A stretch of 64,000 bases of DNA, from contig NZ_JAJALI010000007.1 in assembly GCF_020523795.1 (NCBI RefSeq), forward strand, positions 124,001 through 188,000, given 5' to 3'. This document shows positions 25,911 through 33,542 of the stretch, in pieces. Each line of letters begins with the position of its first letter. Within the stretch, counting starts at the first letter, position 1. The position numbers were made by a program, and so were the translations under genes. Below the pieces are notes generated by a model. The model made no database searches, was not told where the DNA came from, and saw only the letters and a list, made by a program, of their open reading frames with translations. Origin of the DNA: Ancylobacter sp. Lp-2. Lineage in GTDB: Bacteria; Pseudomonadota; Alphaproteobacteria; Rhizobiales; Xanthobacteraceae.

Positions 25911-25982
25911 ATGACCGACTGCGCCTGGTCGGTCGCCTGCACAACGACCTAGCCCCCGCCCCGCCTCGGCGGGGGCGTTTTT
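25911..25982 (+). ncRNA. Candidate stress-induced small RNA, about 72 nt
   Basis: The segment begins about six bases after an EcfG-type -10 and ends at a strong intrinsic terminator, so a short discrete transcript is expected. The first part is single-strand-rich (GACCGACTGCGCCTGG); the 3' half is the terminator hairpin. An ATG at 25911 opens a 13-codon frame (MTDCAWSVACTTT, stop at 25950-25952), so a leaderless micropeptide is also possible. Known EcfG-controlled small RNAs such as Caulobacter GsrN give a precedent, but I see no sequence kinship to it. Confidence 0.4.
25952..25982 (+). terminator. Strong intrinsic terminator
   Basis: GCCCCCGCC (25952-25960) and GGCGGGGGC (25968-25976) form a perfect 9-bp GC stem with a 7-base loop, followed by GTTTTT (25977-25982). 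There is no ordinary gene immediately upstream on this strand, only the EcfG-type promoter at 25881. Confidence 0.85.
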
Positions 25983-25994
25983 CCGGTGCTTCCA

Positions 25995-26264
25995 ATGTCC
26001 ATGCTCATTACGCCCATTTCCGTCTCGGAGGACGCCGCAACCCGGCGAACCTTTGGTGACGTCGAGGGCGCCGCACGGTTTTTGATGGAAAATTGGCCAG
26101 AAGCGTTCTCCAGCACCCCGCTGCACGTCTCGGCTCGGCGAGTGGCATTGGACGCTCTAGCGAGCCATGTCCCGGTCGAAGCCTTCAGGCTGGCATTTGC
26201 AGCCGCGGCAGAGGAGGCCGGCATTCTGGCGGATCCGCCGTCAATTGGCCTGACAATCGGCTAA
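25995..26264 (+). CDS. DUF982 domain protein
   Basis: 89 residues from ATG 25995 (ATG 26001 also possible). FGDVEGAARFLMENWPEAFS, ARRVALDALASHVPVEAFRL and AFAAAAEEAGIL follow the DUF982 pattern: a short beta hairpin then two helices with FxxVxxAxxFLxxxWP near the start. The family is small, cytosolic, frequent in Hyphomicrobiales and of unknown function. It lies just after the terminator at 25952-25982, so it needs its own promoter or read-through. Confidence 0.8.
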   Translation: MSMLITPISVSEDAATRRTFGDVEGAARFLMENWPEAFSSTPLHVSARRVALDALASHVPVEAFRLAFAAAAEEAGILADPPSIGLTIG

Positions 26265-26291
26265 ACGCCAGATGTCTCACTCCTCACAAGG

Positions 26292-26567
26292 TCAGCGATC
26301 CGGCTTTGATTGATCCGCACCCATGAGTTGGAAGCTGCTGCCGGCAACACCGTTGTCCTGACGGCTGCACATGGCATCGTACTCACGCTGCCTCTCCGCC
26401 ATGTCAGCGATGTGCGCAAAGACTGGATCGGTGTCGCCGCCCATAATCTCGCGCGCGACGACCGGCCAGAGCCGATCAATCTTCCCTTGCCTTTCGGTCG
26501 GCCAGCACCCGGCGGCCAACAGATCCTGCGCGCAGATCGCACGCGCGCGCTCCTCCAGCTTTTCCAT
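26292..26567 (-). CDS. Hypothetical protein, family A member 1
   Basis: ATG 26567 gives 91 residues beginning MEKLEERARAICAQDLLAAG, then KIDRLWPVVAREIMGGD. The protein at 27359 starts MKSLEQTARRICGLDLLQKG and has YVDRFWPAVANEVRQG, so these are paralogues. A frame extends to 26648 but the added residues are not coding-like. After the shared helical region the C-terminal part (IADMAERQREYDAMCSRQDN) differs. No known domain recognised; cytosolic. Confidence 0.7.
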   Translation of the reverse strand: MEKLEERARAICAQDLLAAGCWPTERQGKIDRLWPVVAREIMGGDTDPVFAHIADMAERQREYDAMCSRQDNGVAGSSFQLMGADQSKPDR

Positions 26568-26749
26568 GACAGCCACGCTGCCGCCAGTGCTGACGGCGTA
26601 TGAGAGATGTGGCGGATGAAAGCGCGTCCTTGCGCGACGCCATTTCAACCGTTGGGGCCGATCACCCTAAGCATGGGCTCTCATTAGGAGCACCGTAACC
26701 ATAGCACGAACGGCCGAAAACGTCGCGTTCAATAGATTGGCATAGCGGC

Positions 26750-26774
26750 GGAACCCTCTCTGCGACCAATGGTT
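26750..26774 (+). promoter_or_regulatory. EcfG-type promoter (one mismatch)
   Basis: GGAAC at 26750-26754, 16 bases, GGTT at 26771-26774 (consensus CGTT). It lies 35 bases before the ATG at 26809. Confidence 0.55.
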
Positions 26775-26808
26775 GTCGCTAAGTAAGCAGAGTGGGACCT
26801 TCCCCAGA

Positions 26809-27105
26809 ATGGAAGTGATTAGATCCTTCAGCGGTGAAGGGTGGCTGCGCGTCTCCGGGTTCGCAGCGACGACCGCTCGCTATGACATCAATGTGATGCG
26901 TCGAAAGACATCGATCCCCGTTGGGGGGCTCTATGCAACCGGCTTCATCGCGACTGAGATGCCATCCATGATGGGAGTGCCCCTGACTTCGGTGCTTGTC
27001 ACGCTTGAGGACGGGAATGCTCACCGAGGCAAGATCACCGCAATATCGGCGCAAGGGGTGGAGGTGTTGTTTGACGCTCCTCTTGCCTTGCTCTCCACAG
27101 CGTAG
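26809..27105 (+). CDS. Hypothetical protein, 98 residues, probable beta-barrel
   Basis: ATG 26809 (MEVIRSFSGEGWLRVSG) is preferred; the frame is open to 26773 but that part overlaps the promoter. Blocks of beta strand follow (ARYDINVMRRKTSIPVGG, VPLTSVLVTLEDGNAHRGKI, ISAQGVEVLFDAPL). The MExIRSFSGEG opening and YDINVxR segment recur in unnamed Hyphomicrobiales proteins in my memory. An EcfG-type promoter lies immediately upstream. No signal peptide. Confidence 0.65.
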   Translation: MEVIRSFSGEGWLRVSGFAATTARYDINVMRRKTSIPVGGLYATGFIATEMPSMMGVPLTSVLVTLEDGNAHRGKITAISAQGVEVLFDAPLALLSTA

Positions 27106-27160
27106 ATAAGGGCATCTGCTCCAGGTGTCCGGCGCTTGCAGGCGGTGATGACTATGTGGC

Positions 27161-27346
27161 CTAGGGAAGATCTAGGGGAAAATCCAGCGCGGTCACCAGG
27201 CGGTTGCCTTGCCAGATTTCCATTCTTAGGCGCTTCTGCAGAAACCGGGCACGCTGAACAGCAGCTAGGTCATCAGCACAATCGACCTCAAGGGTCGACG
27301 AGATCATGCCTTCCATTGAAAATTCCAAAATCCGATAACGCTGCAT
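27161..27346 (-). CDS. Small protein, family B member 2
   Basis: 61 residues: MQRYRILEFSMEGMISSTLE, VDCADDLAAVQRARFLQKRL, RMEIWQGNRLVTALDF. It parallels the 25508-25729 protein over its whole length (two beta strands, a CxDD turn, a helix, then VEIW-G-RLV). It lies 12 bases after the family A gene at 27359 on the same strand, so one of each family sits in a two-gene transcript. The first locus has the same two families within about 600 bp but transcribed separately. Confidence 0.7.
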   Translation of the reverse strand: MQRYRILEFSMEGMISSTLEVDCADDLAAVQRARFLQKRLRMEIWQGNRLVTALDFPLDLP

Positions 27347-27358
27347 GGGTCTGGTCGC

Positions 27359-27574
27359 TCAGTCTGGTGCCAGGGTCCGGTATTCCGCTGAAAGTTTCTC
27401 GATCTCCTCTGCGGTAAATGGCCACTCACCAATGAGCACGATTCCTTGCCGAACTTCGTTGGCCACAGCGGGCCAGAAGCGGTCGACGTAAGTGGCGATC
27501 TGTTCGGGCAAAAACCCTTTTTGCAGGAGATCGAGGCCGCAGATGCGACGAGCGGTTTGCTCTAGCGATTTCAC
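27359..27574 (-). CDS. Hypothetical protein, family A member 2
   Basis: 71 residues: MKSLEQTARRICGLDLLQKG, FLPEQIATYVDRFWPAVANE, VRQGIVLIGEWPFTAEEIEK. Clear paralogue of the 26292-26567 protein over the first 45 residues (LE--AR-IC--DLL--G and DR-WP-VA-E). All helical, no signal peptide or membrane segment. It heads a two-gene unit with the family B gene at 27161. Confidence 0.7.
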   Translation of the reverse strand: MKSLEQTARRICGLDLLQKGFLPEQIATYVDRFWPAVANEVRQGIVLIGEWPFTAEEIEKLSAEYRTLAPD

Positions 27575-27664
27575 TGAAAAGCACCTTGGTCCGATCGAAT
27601 ATCCCCGAGCGCGGCCATTAGAATGAAGCCTGGAGGGGAGGCAACGCTGTTTCCGTAACGCCAG

Positions 27665-27901
27665 CTAGCCCCACGCATACGGTTTGCGTTCGCCCCGGAG
27701 GGAAGGGAAATTCGCGACAGCGAAGTCTCTCAATTGCGCAGGTTCCTGCAATCCGAATTCAAGCCCTTCCGACACTCGAGCTCGCACCATCATCCTCAAA
27801 TTAGAGTTGACCGACAGCAAGGTAAGTGGCGGCGTCCGTTGCACTATGTCCGCCCAAACTCGTTCGAACATGACGTCGAGCCCTTCGGGTTTGGATTGCA
27901 T
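27665..27901 (-). CDS. Hypothetical protein, 78 residues
   Basis: ATG 27901 lies six bases behind AGGAGG, an excellent ribosome site. MFERVWADIVQRTPPLTLLS, VNSNLRMMVRARVSEGLEFG and LRDFAVANFPSLRG indicate a compact helical protein. No recognised family. Codon use is less GC-biased than the neighbouring large genes, as for the other small genes of this stretch. Confidence 0.65.
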   Translation of the reverse strand: MQSKPEGLDVMFERVWADIVQRTPPLTLLSVNSNLRMMVRARVSEGLEFGLQEPAQLRDFAVANFPSLRGERKPYAWG

Positions 27902-28017
27902 CGATCGCCTCCTGAGGATCCGGAGGGAACACCATAGTGCGGCGCGTCGAGCGGGCCTCTAACATTTGTTAGTCGTGCCAAACCTTTGCCTGTTCATCGG
28001 TAGCTTATACCCGTGCT

Positions 28018-28042
28018 GGAACGCGACGTTCGTTCCGGCGTT
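28018..28042 (+). promoter_or_regulatory. EcfG-type general-stress promoter (perfect consensus)
   Basis: GGAAC at 28018-28022, exactly 16 bases, CGTT at 28039-28042. It lies 35 bases before the GTG start of the DUF6894-like gene. Confidence 0.8.
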
Positions 28043-28077
28043 GGCACCTAAGACGTGGCCGATCGCAGGGGATTACG

Positions 28078-28320
28078 GTGCCAATTTACTCCTTCAAATG
28101 GTCTGGCGAAGAACTGCCCACAGAGGTCGATCTCCCGGATGAACACGCCGCCTGGTCAGAGGCGGTCATGACGCTGGGTCAAATGCTTCGCGAGTTGGAC
28201 GGCTCCTTTCCAACTGAAGGAGAGCTGGAAATGGAGGTCCAGAGCGGAACAGGGGCAACCGTCGGCTGGATTTTAGTGAAAACGGGAAAGGGACGACCGC
28301 CGAGGGGCCACCAAAATTAA
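28078..28320 (+). CDS. DUF6894-like small protein
   Basis: 80 residues from GTG 28078, behind GCAGGGGATTAC. It begins MPIYSFKWSGEELPTEVDLP, then DEHAAWSEAVMTLGQMLREL and a beta strand MEVQSGTGATVGWILV. DUF6894 proteins share this plan: a short beta hairpin with a D-EG/LPD motif, a helix AxxEAxxxxxEML and a final strand. Function unknown. A perfect EcfG promoter lies upstream, and a Crp/Fnr regulator follows 56 bp downstream and may be cotranscribed. Confidence 0.7.
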   Translation: MPIYSFKWSGEELPTEVDLPDEHAAWSEAVMTLGQMLRELDGSFPTEGELEMEVQSGTGATVGWILVKTGKGRPPRGHQN

Positions 28321-28376
28321 TGCGATCTCTCTTGCGGAATGCCTGTCGCCTCCGCTGAAACAGAGTCGTCACAACC

Positions 28377-29117
28377 ATGAGGATTTCTGTGAACGGGTTT
28401 CACATTCACTCTCTGTTGCGCAAGCTTGATGCGGAGAGGCGGTTCGCCAAGGAGGAGATTGCGGCTCTTCGCGAACTGCCGATTCAGATCGCCAGCTTGC
28501 AGCCTGGGGAGCACATTGTGCGCGAGGGCGATCGTCCGACCAAGTCGTGCCTCATCATCGAGGGGCTCGTCTGCGCCTCGAAAACAACCGCTCGCGGCAG
28601 TCGGCAAATTGCCTCGCTGTATATTCCCGGTGACATTCCCGACCTTCAAAGTCTTCACCTTGAGGTGATGGACATTTCTTTCGAGGCGATTACGCCCGCC
28701 AGGATCGGCTTCATCTCTCATTCCGCGCTCCGGCGGGTCTGCGATGCATTTCCGCGGGTGGCTTCGGCACTTTGGCGCACGACCTTGGTAGATGCCGCGA
28801 TCTATCGTGATTGGGTCACCAACGTAGGGCAACGCGACTCCGATTCACGGCTTGCCCATCTTTTCTGCGAATTGAGGATGCGTCTGGACACCGTCGGCCT
28901 TGTCCAGGAAGAAAGCTATGATCTGCCGCTCACCCAGACGGACCTCGCGGATGCGCTCGGCATCTCGGTGGTGCACGTCAACCGCACTTTGCAGAAGCTG
29001 CGTCGCCTCGGCCTGATATCATTCAGAAACAAGCGGTTGACGGTGCTGGATTGGCCTCAACTTGCCGAAATGGGTGATTTCGAGCCCAGCTATCTACATC
29101 TGTCCGAACGAGTATAG
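28377..29117 (+). CDS. Crp/Fnr-family transcriptional regulator
   Basis: 246 residues. An N-terminal cyclic-nucleotide-binding-fold domain (LQPGEHIVREGDRPTKSCLI, then LYIPGDIPDLQSL) is followed by the dimer helix and a C-terminal HTH (LPLTQTDLADALGISVVHVN and RTLQKLRRLGLI). There is no N-terminal Cys cluster, so it does not sense oxygen through an Fe-S cluster as Fnr does, and the Arg/Ser cAMP-binding pair is not evident. This is a common rhizobial subgroup whose ligand is unknown. It sits within the stress block, downstream of an EcfG-driven gene. Confidence 0.88.
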   Translation: MRISVNGFHIHSLLRKLDAERRFAKEEIAALRELPIQIASLQPGEHIVREGDRPTKSCLIIEGLVCASKTTARGSRQIASLYIPGDIPDLQSLHLEVMDISFEAITPARIGFISHSALRRVCDAFPRVASALWRTTLVDAAIYRDWVTNVGQRDSDSRLAHLFCELRMRLDTVGLVQEESYDLPLTQTDLADALGISVVHVNRTLQKLRRLGLISFRNKRLTVLDWPQLAEMGDFEPSYLHLSERV

Positions 29118-29442
29118 CGGTTATCGTCGTCGTGACAGCGAGCGCGGATCACGCGGCAAGCCACGCGACGGCAATCCCTCTCACCACGATAATGGCAGCC
29201 AGCCACGCAACCACTCGCACGGCGAAGGGCATGGCAGATGCGCCACCACGATTGTCGTCGAAGCCGCGGGAGGCTTCGTAGGTGACGGCGAGCGGATTGG
29301 GGACGTCGCCGAAATTCCCTCTTTCCGCGCCCACTCGACAGTATCCCTCGTCGGGGGAAGCCTCGCCGCCTCGATAAGCTTTCACGGAACGAACTGCTCG
29401 GCCTTTGGTTCTGCCTCTGCTTGGGGAACACAGGAGAGCACA
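29118..29442. promoter_or_regulatory. Gap with an EcfG-type promoter at 29386-29410
   Basis: No convincing gene lies here, although the DUF892 frame stays open upstream. GGAAC at 29386-29390, 16 bases, then GGTT at 29407-29410 (one mismatch to CGTT), 33 bases before the DUF892 start. A 27-codon minus-strand frame (29149-29232) encoding a hydrophobic peptide is probably chance. Confidence 0.6.
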
Positions 29443-29937
29443 ATGCCTGAGAAGAATCTTGAAACCCTGTTCCACGACACGCTCAAGGACATCTACTACG
29501 CCGAACGGAAGATCCTCAAAACTCTTCCGAAAATGGCCCGCGCCGCCTCGTCCCCGGAGCTGAAAGCCGCTTTCGAAAAGCACAAGGATGAGACTGAAGT
29601 CCACGTCGAACGCCTTCAGCAGGTGTTCGAGCTGATGGGCAAGCGAGCTCAGGGCAAGACGTGCGACGCCATCGAAGGCATCGTCGCCGAAGGCGAGGAG
29701 ATCGTCGAGACGTTCAAGGGCACGCCTGCGATCGATGCTGGCCTCATCTCTTCGGCGCAGGCAGTCGAGCACTATGAGATCACGCGCTACGGCACGCTGA
29801 AGCGCTGGGCGCAGGTACTCGGCCTGAAGGACGCGGTGACGCTGCTCGACGCCACGCTGAAGGAAGAATCCATGACCGATAAGGCGCTGACAAGCTTGGC
29901 GGACGCATCCGCCAACGCCATGGCGAAGGCCGCCTGA
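29443..29937 (+). CDS. DUF892 ferritin-like stress protein (YciE/YciF type)
   Basis: ATG 29443 follows CAGGAGAG by five bases; 164 residues. It starts MPEKNLETLFHDTLKDIYYA, the DUF892 hallmark, with the four-helix-bundle metal ligands of the family visible in DIYYAERK, EVHVERLQ, AVEHYEI and ATLKEE. Members are di-metal ferritin-like proteins induced by osmotic and general stress; activity is not firmly known. An EcfG-type promoter lies directly upstream and a hairpin terminator directly downstream, so it is probably monocistronic. Confidence 0.9.
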   Translation: MPEKNLETLFHDTLKDIYYAERKILKTLPKMARAASSPELKAAFEKHKDETEVHVERLQQVFELMGKRAQGKTCDAIEGIVAEGEEIVETFKGTPAIDAGLISSAQAVEHYEITRYGTLKRWAQVLGLKDAVTLLDATLKEESMTDKALTSLADASANAMAKAA

Positions 29938-29940
29938 TCC

Positions 29941-29974
29941 AAGCAGCCACCCGGTATCCCCGCGGTGGCTGCTT
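29941..29974 (+). terminator. Hairpin terminator after the DUF892 gene
   Basis: AAGCAGCCACC (29941-29951) and GGTGGCTGCTT (29964-29974) form a perfect 11-bp stem with a 12-base loop; the following bases are only moderately T-rich. Confidence 0.6.
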
Positions 29975-30009
29975 CAGTTCAGGATCCCGTCTATCGAGAG
30001 GAGACCATC

Positions 30010-30087
30010 ATGGGCCGTGGCATTTTACTCTGGCTGCTTGGCATTCCGATTCCGATCATCATCCTCCTCGCGCTGTTCGTGCGATAG
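30010..30087 (+). CDS. 25-residue membrane microprotein
   Basis: ATG 30010 lies behind GAGAGGAG; TAG ends at 30087. MGRGILLWLLGIPIPIIILL then ALFVR is one transmembrane helix with an Ile-Pro-Ile-Pro kink. Near-identical tiny proteins recur in alphaproteobacterial genomes next to stress genes, in my memory, and often go unannotated. It sits nine bases before the next membrane-protein gene, so the two are almost certainly cotranscribed. Confidence 0.7.
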   Translation: MGRGILLWLLGIPIPIIILLALFVR

Positions 30088-30096
30088 GAGGACGTC

Positions 30097-31020
30097 ATGG
30101 CATCAACCTATCCGGCGACCGACGTCGCCGCCCCAATCGAATCTTCCTCCTCCGCTGTGAGTTGGGGGCCGGTCATCGCCGGCGCCTTCGCCGCCGCGAC
30201 GCTCACCTTCGTGCTCATGCTGCTGGGCTCCGGCCTCGGACTCACCATGGTTTCTCCCTGGTCCAACGAGGGCGCCAGCGTCACCACCTTTGCCGTCTCT
30301 ACGGCAATCTGGCTGGTCATTGTTCAATGGCTATCCTCGGGCGTTGGCGGCTATCTGACCGGGCGGCTTCGCACCAAATGGGTCGGCATCGCCACCGACG
30401 AGACTTTCTTCCGCGACACCGCACACGGTTTCATGGCCTGGGCGGTGGCAACGCTGCTGGTGGTTTCGGTGCTTGGTTCGGCCCTTTCCGGAGCAATCGG
30501 CACAGGTGTCCAGGCCGCCTCGACCGTGGCGTCCGGTGCGGCGCTCGGGGCTTCGGCAGGCGCAACCGCTAGCGCCGGATCCGGCAGCGGCAGCTCGGAC
30601 GCGACGTCCTACTTTGTCGACGCCCTCTTCCGCCCCTCCGATCCCGCGCAGCTGGCAACGCCGGGTGCCGAGGGCAATGCCGCCGCGGCCGCGCAGGCTT
30701 CGCGCATCCTGATCGCCAGCGCCGCCGCCGGCGAAGTCTCCCCCGGCGACAAGACTTATCTCGGTCAGCTCGTTGCTGCCCGCACCGGCCTATCCCAGGC
30801 GGATGCGACGGCGCGGGTCGATGCCGTTCTCGCCCAGGTCAACGACGCCAAGGTCAAGGCGCAACAGGCCGCCGATGCGGCCCGCAAGGCCGGCGCCACC
30901 TTCGCGTTGCTCGGCGCGCTTTCCCTGATGATCGGGGCCTTCATCGCCTGCGTCGCCGCCGCCTTGGGCGGCCGGCAGCGCGACGACGAGGAAACCGTAT
31001 ACCTCAGCGATCGCCGCTGA
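30097..31020 (+). CDS. Multi-helix membrane protein (often annotated PhnA-like), unknown function
   Basis: 307 residues starting MASTYPATDVAAPIESSSSA, cytosolic, then transmembrane segments around 24-47, 65-85, 110-140 and 270-290. The middle (160-260) is a long Ala/Ser/Gly-rich soluble region, the last helix has LGALSLMIGAFIACVAAALG and the tail is DDEETVYLSDRR. Proteins of this layout are common in Hyphomicrobiales and lie in stress gene clusters, but none that I know has a proven function. It follows the 25-residue microprotein. Confidence 0.7.
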   Translation: MASTYPATDVAAPIESSSSAVSWGPVIAGAFAAATLTFVLMLLGSGLGLTMVSPWSNEGASVTTFAVSTAIWLVIVQWLSSGVGGYLTGRLRTKWVGIATDETFFRDTAHGFMAWAVATLLVVSVLGSALSGAIGTGVQAASTVASGAALGASAGATASAGSGSGSSDATSYFVDALFRPSDPAQLATPGAEGNAAAAAQASRILIASAAAGEVSPGDKTYLGQLVAARTGLSQADATARVDAVLAQVNDAKVKAQQAADAARKAGATFALLGALSLMIGAFIACVAAALGGRQRDDEETVYLSDRR

Positions 31021-31161
31021 CCTAATGGGCGGCCGGCCCGCAAAGTCCGGCCGCTCTCCACATTCTCGGCAGCCCGCCCCTTGTTATTGTGCAATGCAGC
31101 AACGATTTCGCTGCGAGTGCGTTGAAGCACATGGTCGTCCACCCCGGGCGTCCCAACAAGG

Positions 31162-32334
31162 ATGTCTCCATTGAAGACAATGTCGGATATGATTGCCCGT
31201 CTCGCTGCTTTTCGCGGGTCACAGGGTGCACATTTTCCCGGGGCCGGCGTACCCGACCGGCTCACCACGCTCACCGATTTCGGATCGAATCCGGGCAGGT
31301 TGAAGTCGCGTTTCTATCTTCCGGCGAACCTTACCAAGGGCGCGCCGCTCGTCGTGGTACTGCATGGCTGCACCCAGAGTGCCGCCGGATACGATCACCA
31401 TGCCGGCTGGTCCCAACTGGCTGATCGGGCCGGTTTCGCGCTGCTCTTTCCGGAACAGCATCACGGCAACAATCCCAACCTGTGCTTCAACTGGTTTCGC
31501 CCCGGCGATACGAGGCGCGATGCTGGAGAGGCGCTCTCCATCCGCCAGATGATCGAAGCCATGATCGTTGCCAACGGTCTCGATCGGGACAGGATCTTCG
31601 TCACCGGCCTTTCGGCTGGCGGCGCGATGGCCTCGGTCATGCTCGCCACCTATCCCGAGGTCTTCGCCGGCGGCGCCATCATCGCCGGCCTCGCCTATGG
31701 CCGTGCGAGCACGGTCCCGGAAGCGTTCGACTGCATGCGCGGCCAGGGCGCGGCCTCCAAAGAGGAGCTGTGGGCGCTTCTGCGTGAGGCCTCCACGCAT
31801 GCGGGTCCATGGCCGAGGATCGCCATCTGGCAGGGAACGGCCGATCACACGGTGGCGCCTTCCAATGCCGAGGATATCGCCGCGCAATGGCGTAGCGTCC
31901 ACCAGCTCGACAAGGCGCCGACACGGTCGGAAGTTCTGGGCGTGCGCGCAAAGCACAGTTGGTGCAACGCTGCAGGCGAGGCGGTGATCGAACTGAACAC
32001 AATCTCCGCCATGGGCCACGGCACACCGCTGGGCGATGGCCTCGGCGTTCCAGGTCCCTATATGCTGGAGGTTGGCATCTCTTCCACCCGGGAGATTGCG
32101 CAGTTCTGGGGAATAGCGCAGTCCCGCGAGGAGGCTGTCGCCTGCTCCGCTACGGCCGTTATACACGGCAAGCTAGTGACACTACCGTCGCCCGCGGAGC
32201 GTACGCCCGGCATAAAAAAGGTGGCGCCCGCGATCCATGCGACGGCTTCGCGACGGACGCCGCCGGCATCCGATGGATCCGGCGTAAAGAAAATCATCGA
32301 AGACGCGCTGCGCGCCGCAGGACTGATGCGCTGA
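31162..32334 (+). CDS. PHB-depolymerase-type esterase (LpqC/polyhydroxybutyrate depolymerase family)
   Basis: 390 residues. The alpha/beta-hydrolase fold shows VVVLHGCTQSAAGYDHHAGW (oxyanion region), the lipase box GLSAGGAM with nucleophile Ser near residue 150, IWQGTADHTV with the acid Asp and MGHGTPLG with the catalytic His. LCFNWFRPGDTRR is typical of this family. There is no clear signal peptide, so a cytosolic esterase or intracellular PHB depolymerase is likely; feruloyl-esterase-like activity is an alternative. ATG 31180 is a second possible start. Confidence 0.88.
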   Translation: MSPLKTMSDMIARLAAFRGSQGAHFPGAGVPDRLTTLTDFGSNPGRLKSRFYLPANLTKGAPLVVVLHGCTQSAAGYDHHAGWSQLADRAGFALLFPEQHHGNNPNLCFNWFRPGDTRRDAGEALSIRQMIEAMIVANGLDRDRIFVTGLSAGGAMASVMLATYPEVFAGGAIIAGLAYGRASTVPEAFDCMRGQGAASKEELWALLREASTHAGPWPRIAIWQGTADHTVAPSNAEDIAAQWRSVHQLDKAPTRSEVLGVRAKHSWCNAAGEAVIELNTISAMGHGTPLGDGLGVPGPYMLEVGISSTREIAQFWGIAQSREEAVACSATAVIHGKLVTLPSPAERTPGIKKVAPAIHATASRRTPPASDGSGVKKIIEDALRAAGLMR

Positions 32335-32412
32335 GGCGGTACCAGCTGCGGGACAGCAGTGGGCATCCGCCTGTTCAGCTTCCACCACCAGGCCATGGCA
32401 GCGGAGCGGGCG

Positions 32413-33240
32413 TTACGTCGCGCGGACCTCCTCGGTGATCACCTCGAATTTCTGCAGGATGTGCGGTCCGAATGTATGCACCATCGGAACGTCGACCGCA
32501 TCCCGGCCTCTTGCGACCAGGATGCGGCCGATGCGCGGCATGTTGTGGCGCGCGTCGAAGGTGAACCATTTCCCGCCGAGATAAGCCTCGAACCACGCAT
32601 TGTAGTCCATTGGGGCGGGATCGCGCGGGACGCCGATATCCCCGAGGAAACCGTTGCAATAGCGCGCGGGAATGTTCATGCAACGGCACAGCGCGACCGC
32701 CAGATGCGTAAAGTCGCGGCAGACGCCCACACGCTCGTTCATCGCCTGGGCCGCCGTACGCGTATTCCGGGCGCACTGATAGTCGAAGCGGATTTGGGCG
32801 TTCACATAGTTGCAGATCTGCTGCACCCGGTTCCAGCCCGGGGGATATTTGCCAAACAGCTGCCACGCGGTCGCCGAGAGCTCGTCGACCTCGCAGTATC
32901 GACTGGACAACATATATTCGAACACTTCGGAGGGTAGCTCGCCGGGAAACACCTCCTGGGCATCGTAATCCGCGGCATCCGTCACGCCGGAATCCCGCAC
33001 GATCATGTCGTTGGTGAAGGCTGCACCACCTGGCGGCACGACAAGACGACGGCAACGGTTGCCGAAGCCGTCGGCATATTCGACGCATGGCACGTCCCGG
33101 CCATCGGCGAGCGATGTCACCGCGCCATTCGGTCCGCTGACGATGTCGACATCGCGGCTGGGATGTGGATCCAGCAGGAGGATGGCGGGCGTCGGCTGGT
33201 GACAAACAACCTCGATCCTATAGCCGCAGCGAATTTCCAT
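32413..33240 (-). CDS. Transglutaminase-like protein, paralogue of the 19661 gene
   Basis: 275 residues: MEIRCGYRIEVVCHQPTPAI starts the beta N-domain; Cys lies in GVCRDFTHLA, Asp in FTFDARHNMPRIGR. The HAW position reads NAW (MDYNAWFEAYLGGKW), so the triad His is missing as in the 19661 paralogue. The two proteins share RYCxGxLGDIGVP, the MARGRDAxDV block and a final THFGP-like segment throughout, pointing to a duplication within this island. Function unknown; a substrate-binding role or altered catalysis is possible. Confidence 0.85.
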   Translation of the reverse strand: MEIRCGYRIEVVCHQPTPAILLLDPHPSRDVDIVSGPNGAVTSLADGRDVPCVEYADGFGNRCRRLVVPPGGAAFTNDMIVRDSGVTDAADYDAQEVFPGELPSEVFEYMLSSRYCEVDELSATAWQLFGKYPPGWNRVQQICNYVNAQIRFDYQCARNTRTAAQAMNERVGVCRDFTHLAVALCRCMNIPARYCNGFLGDIGVPRDPAPMDYNAWFEAYLGGKWFTFDARHNMPRIGRILVARGRDAVDVPMVHTFGPHILQKFEVITEEVRAT

Positions 33241-33542
33241 TGAGACGTCTCTCGCCTGTGGTGGGGGTCGTCAGCAAACCACGTTCGTTACCGCAATGTT
33301 CCATGTTGAAGGTCTGCATGTTCCGAATGCCAAAGGCGGCGCGATGCCTCGGCTTGGAACTTGAAGGCGGGCCTCCGTTCGGCGTCCTGATGCACGGGAG
33401 CCCGACATACCGCGTGGGCGACAACCTGAAATACATCGCCACGCAGGAAGCGGGGCCGATCCTATCGTCGCCTCCTCTTTGCCGCAGGAGACGACCGAGA
33501 CTCGGGATCGCGCGGATAGACCTGCCGGGCCGGGTGCAAGTC
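33241..33542. other. Non-coding stretch upstream of the transglutaminase-like gene
   Basis: No supported gene. A weak EcfG-like pair exists on the minus strand (GTTCC 33298-33302 and AACC 33277-33280, spacing 17), too poor to call alone. Confidence 0.35.

Noticed and set aside
29062-29442. Upstream in-frame extension of the DUF892 gene
   Set aside because: It overlaps the EcfG promoter and lacks family similarity; ATG 29443 has a good ribosome site.
33277-33380. Two further EcfG-like pairs (spacing 17 at 33277-33302, spacing 15 near 33353-33376)
   Set aside because: Wrong spacing or mismatched -10, so they are not called.
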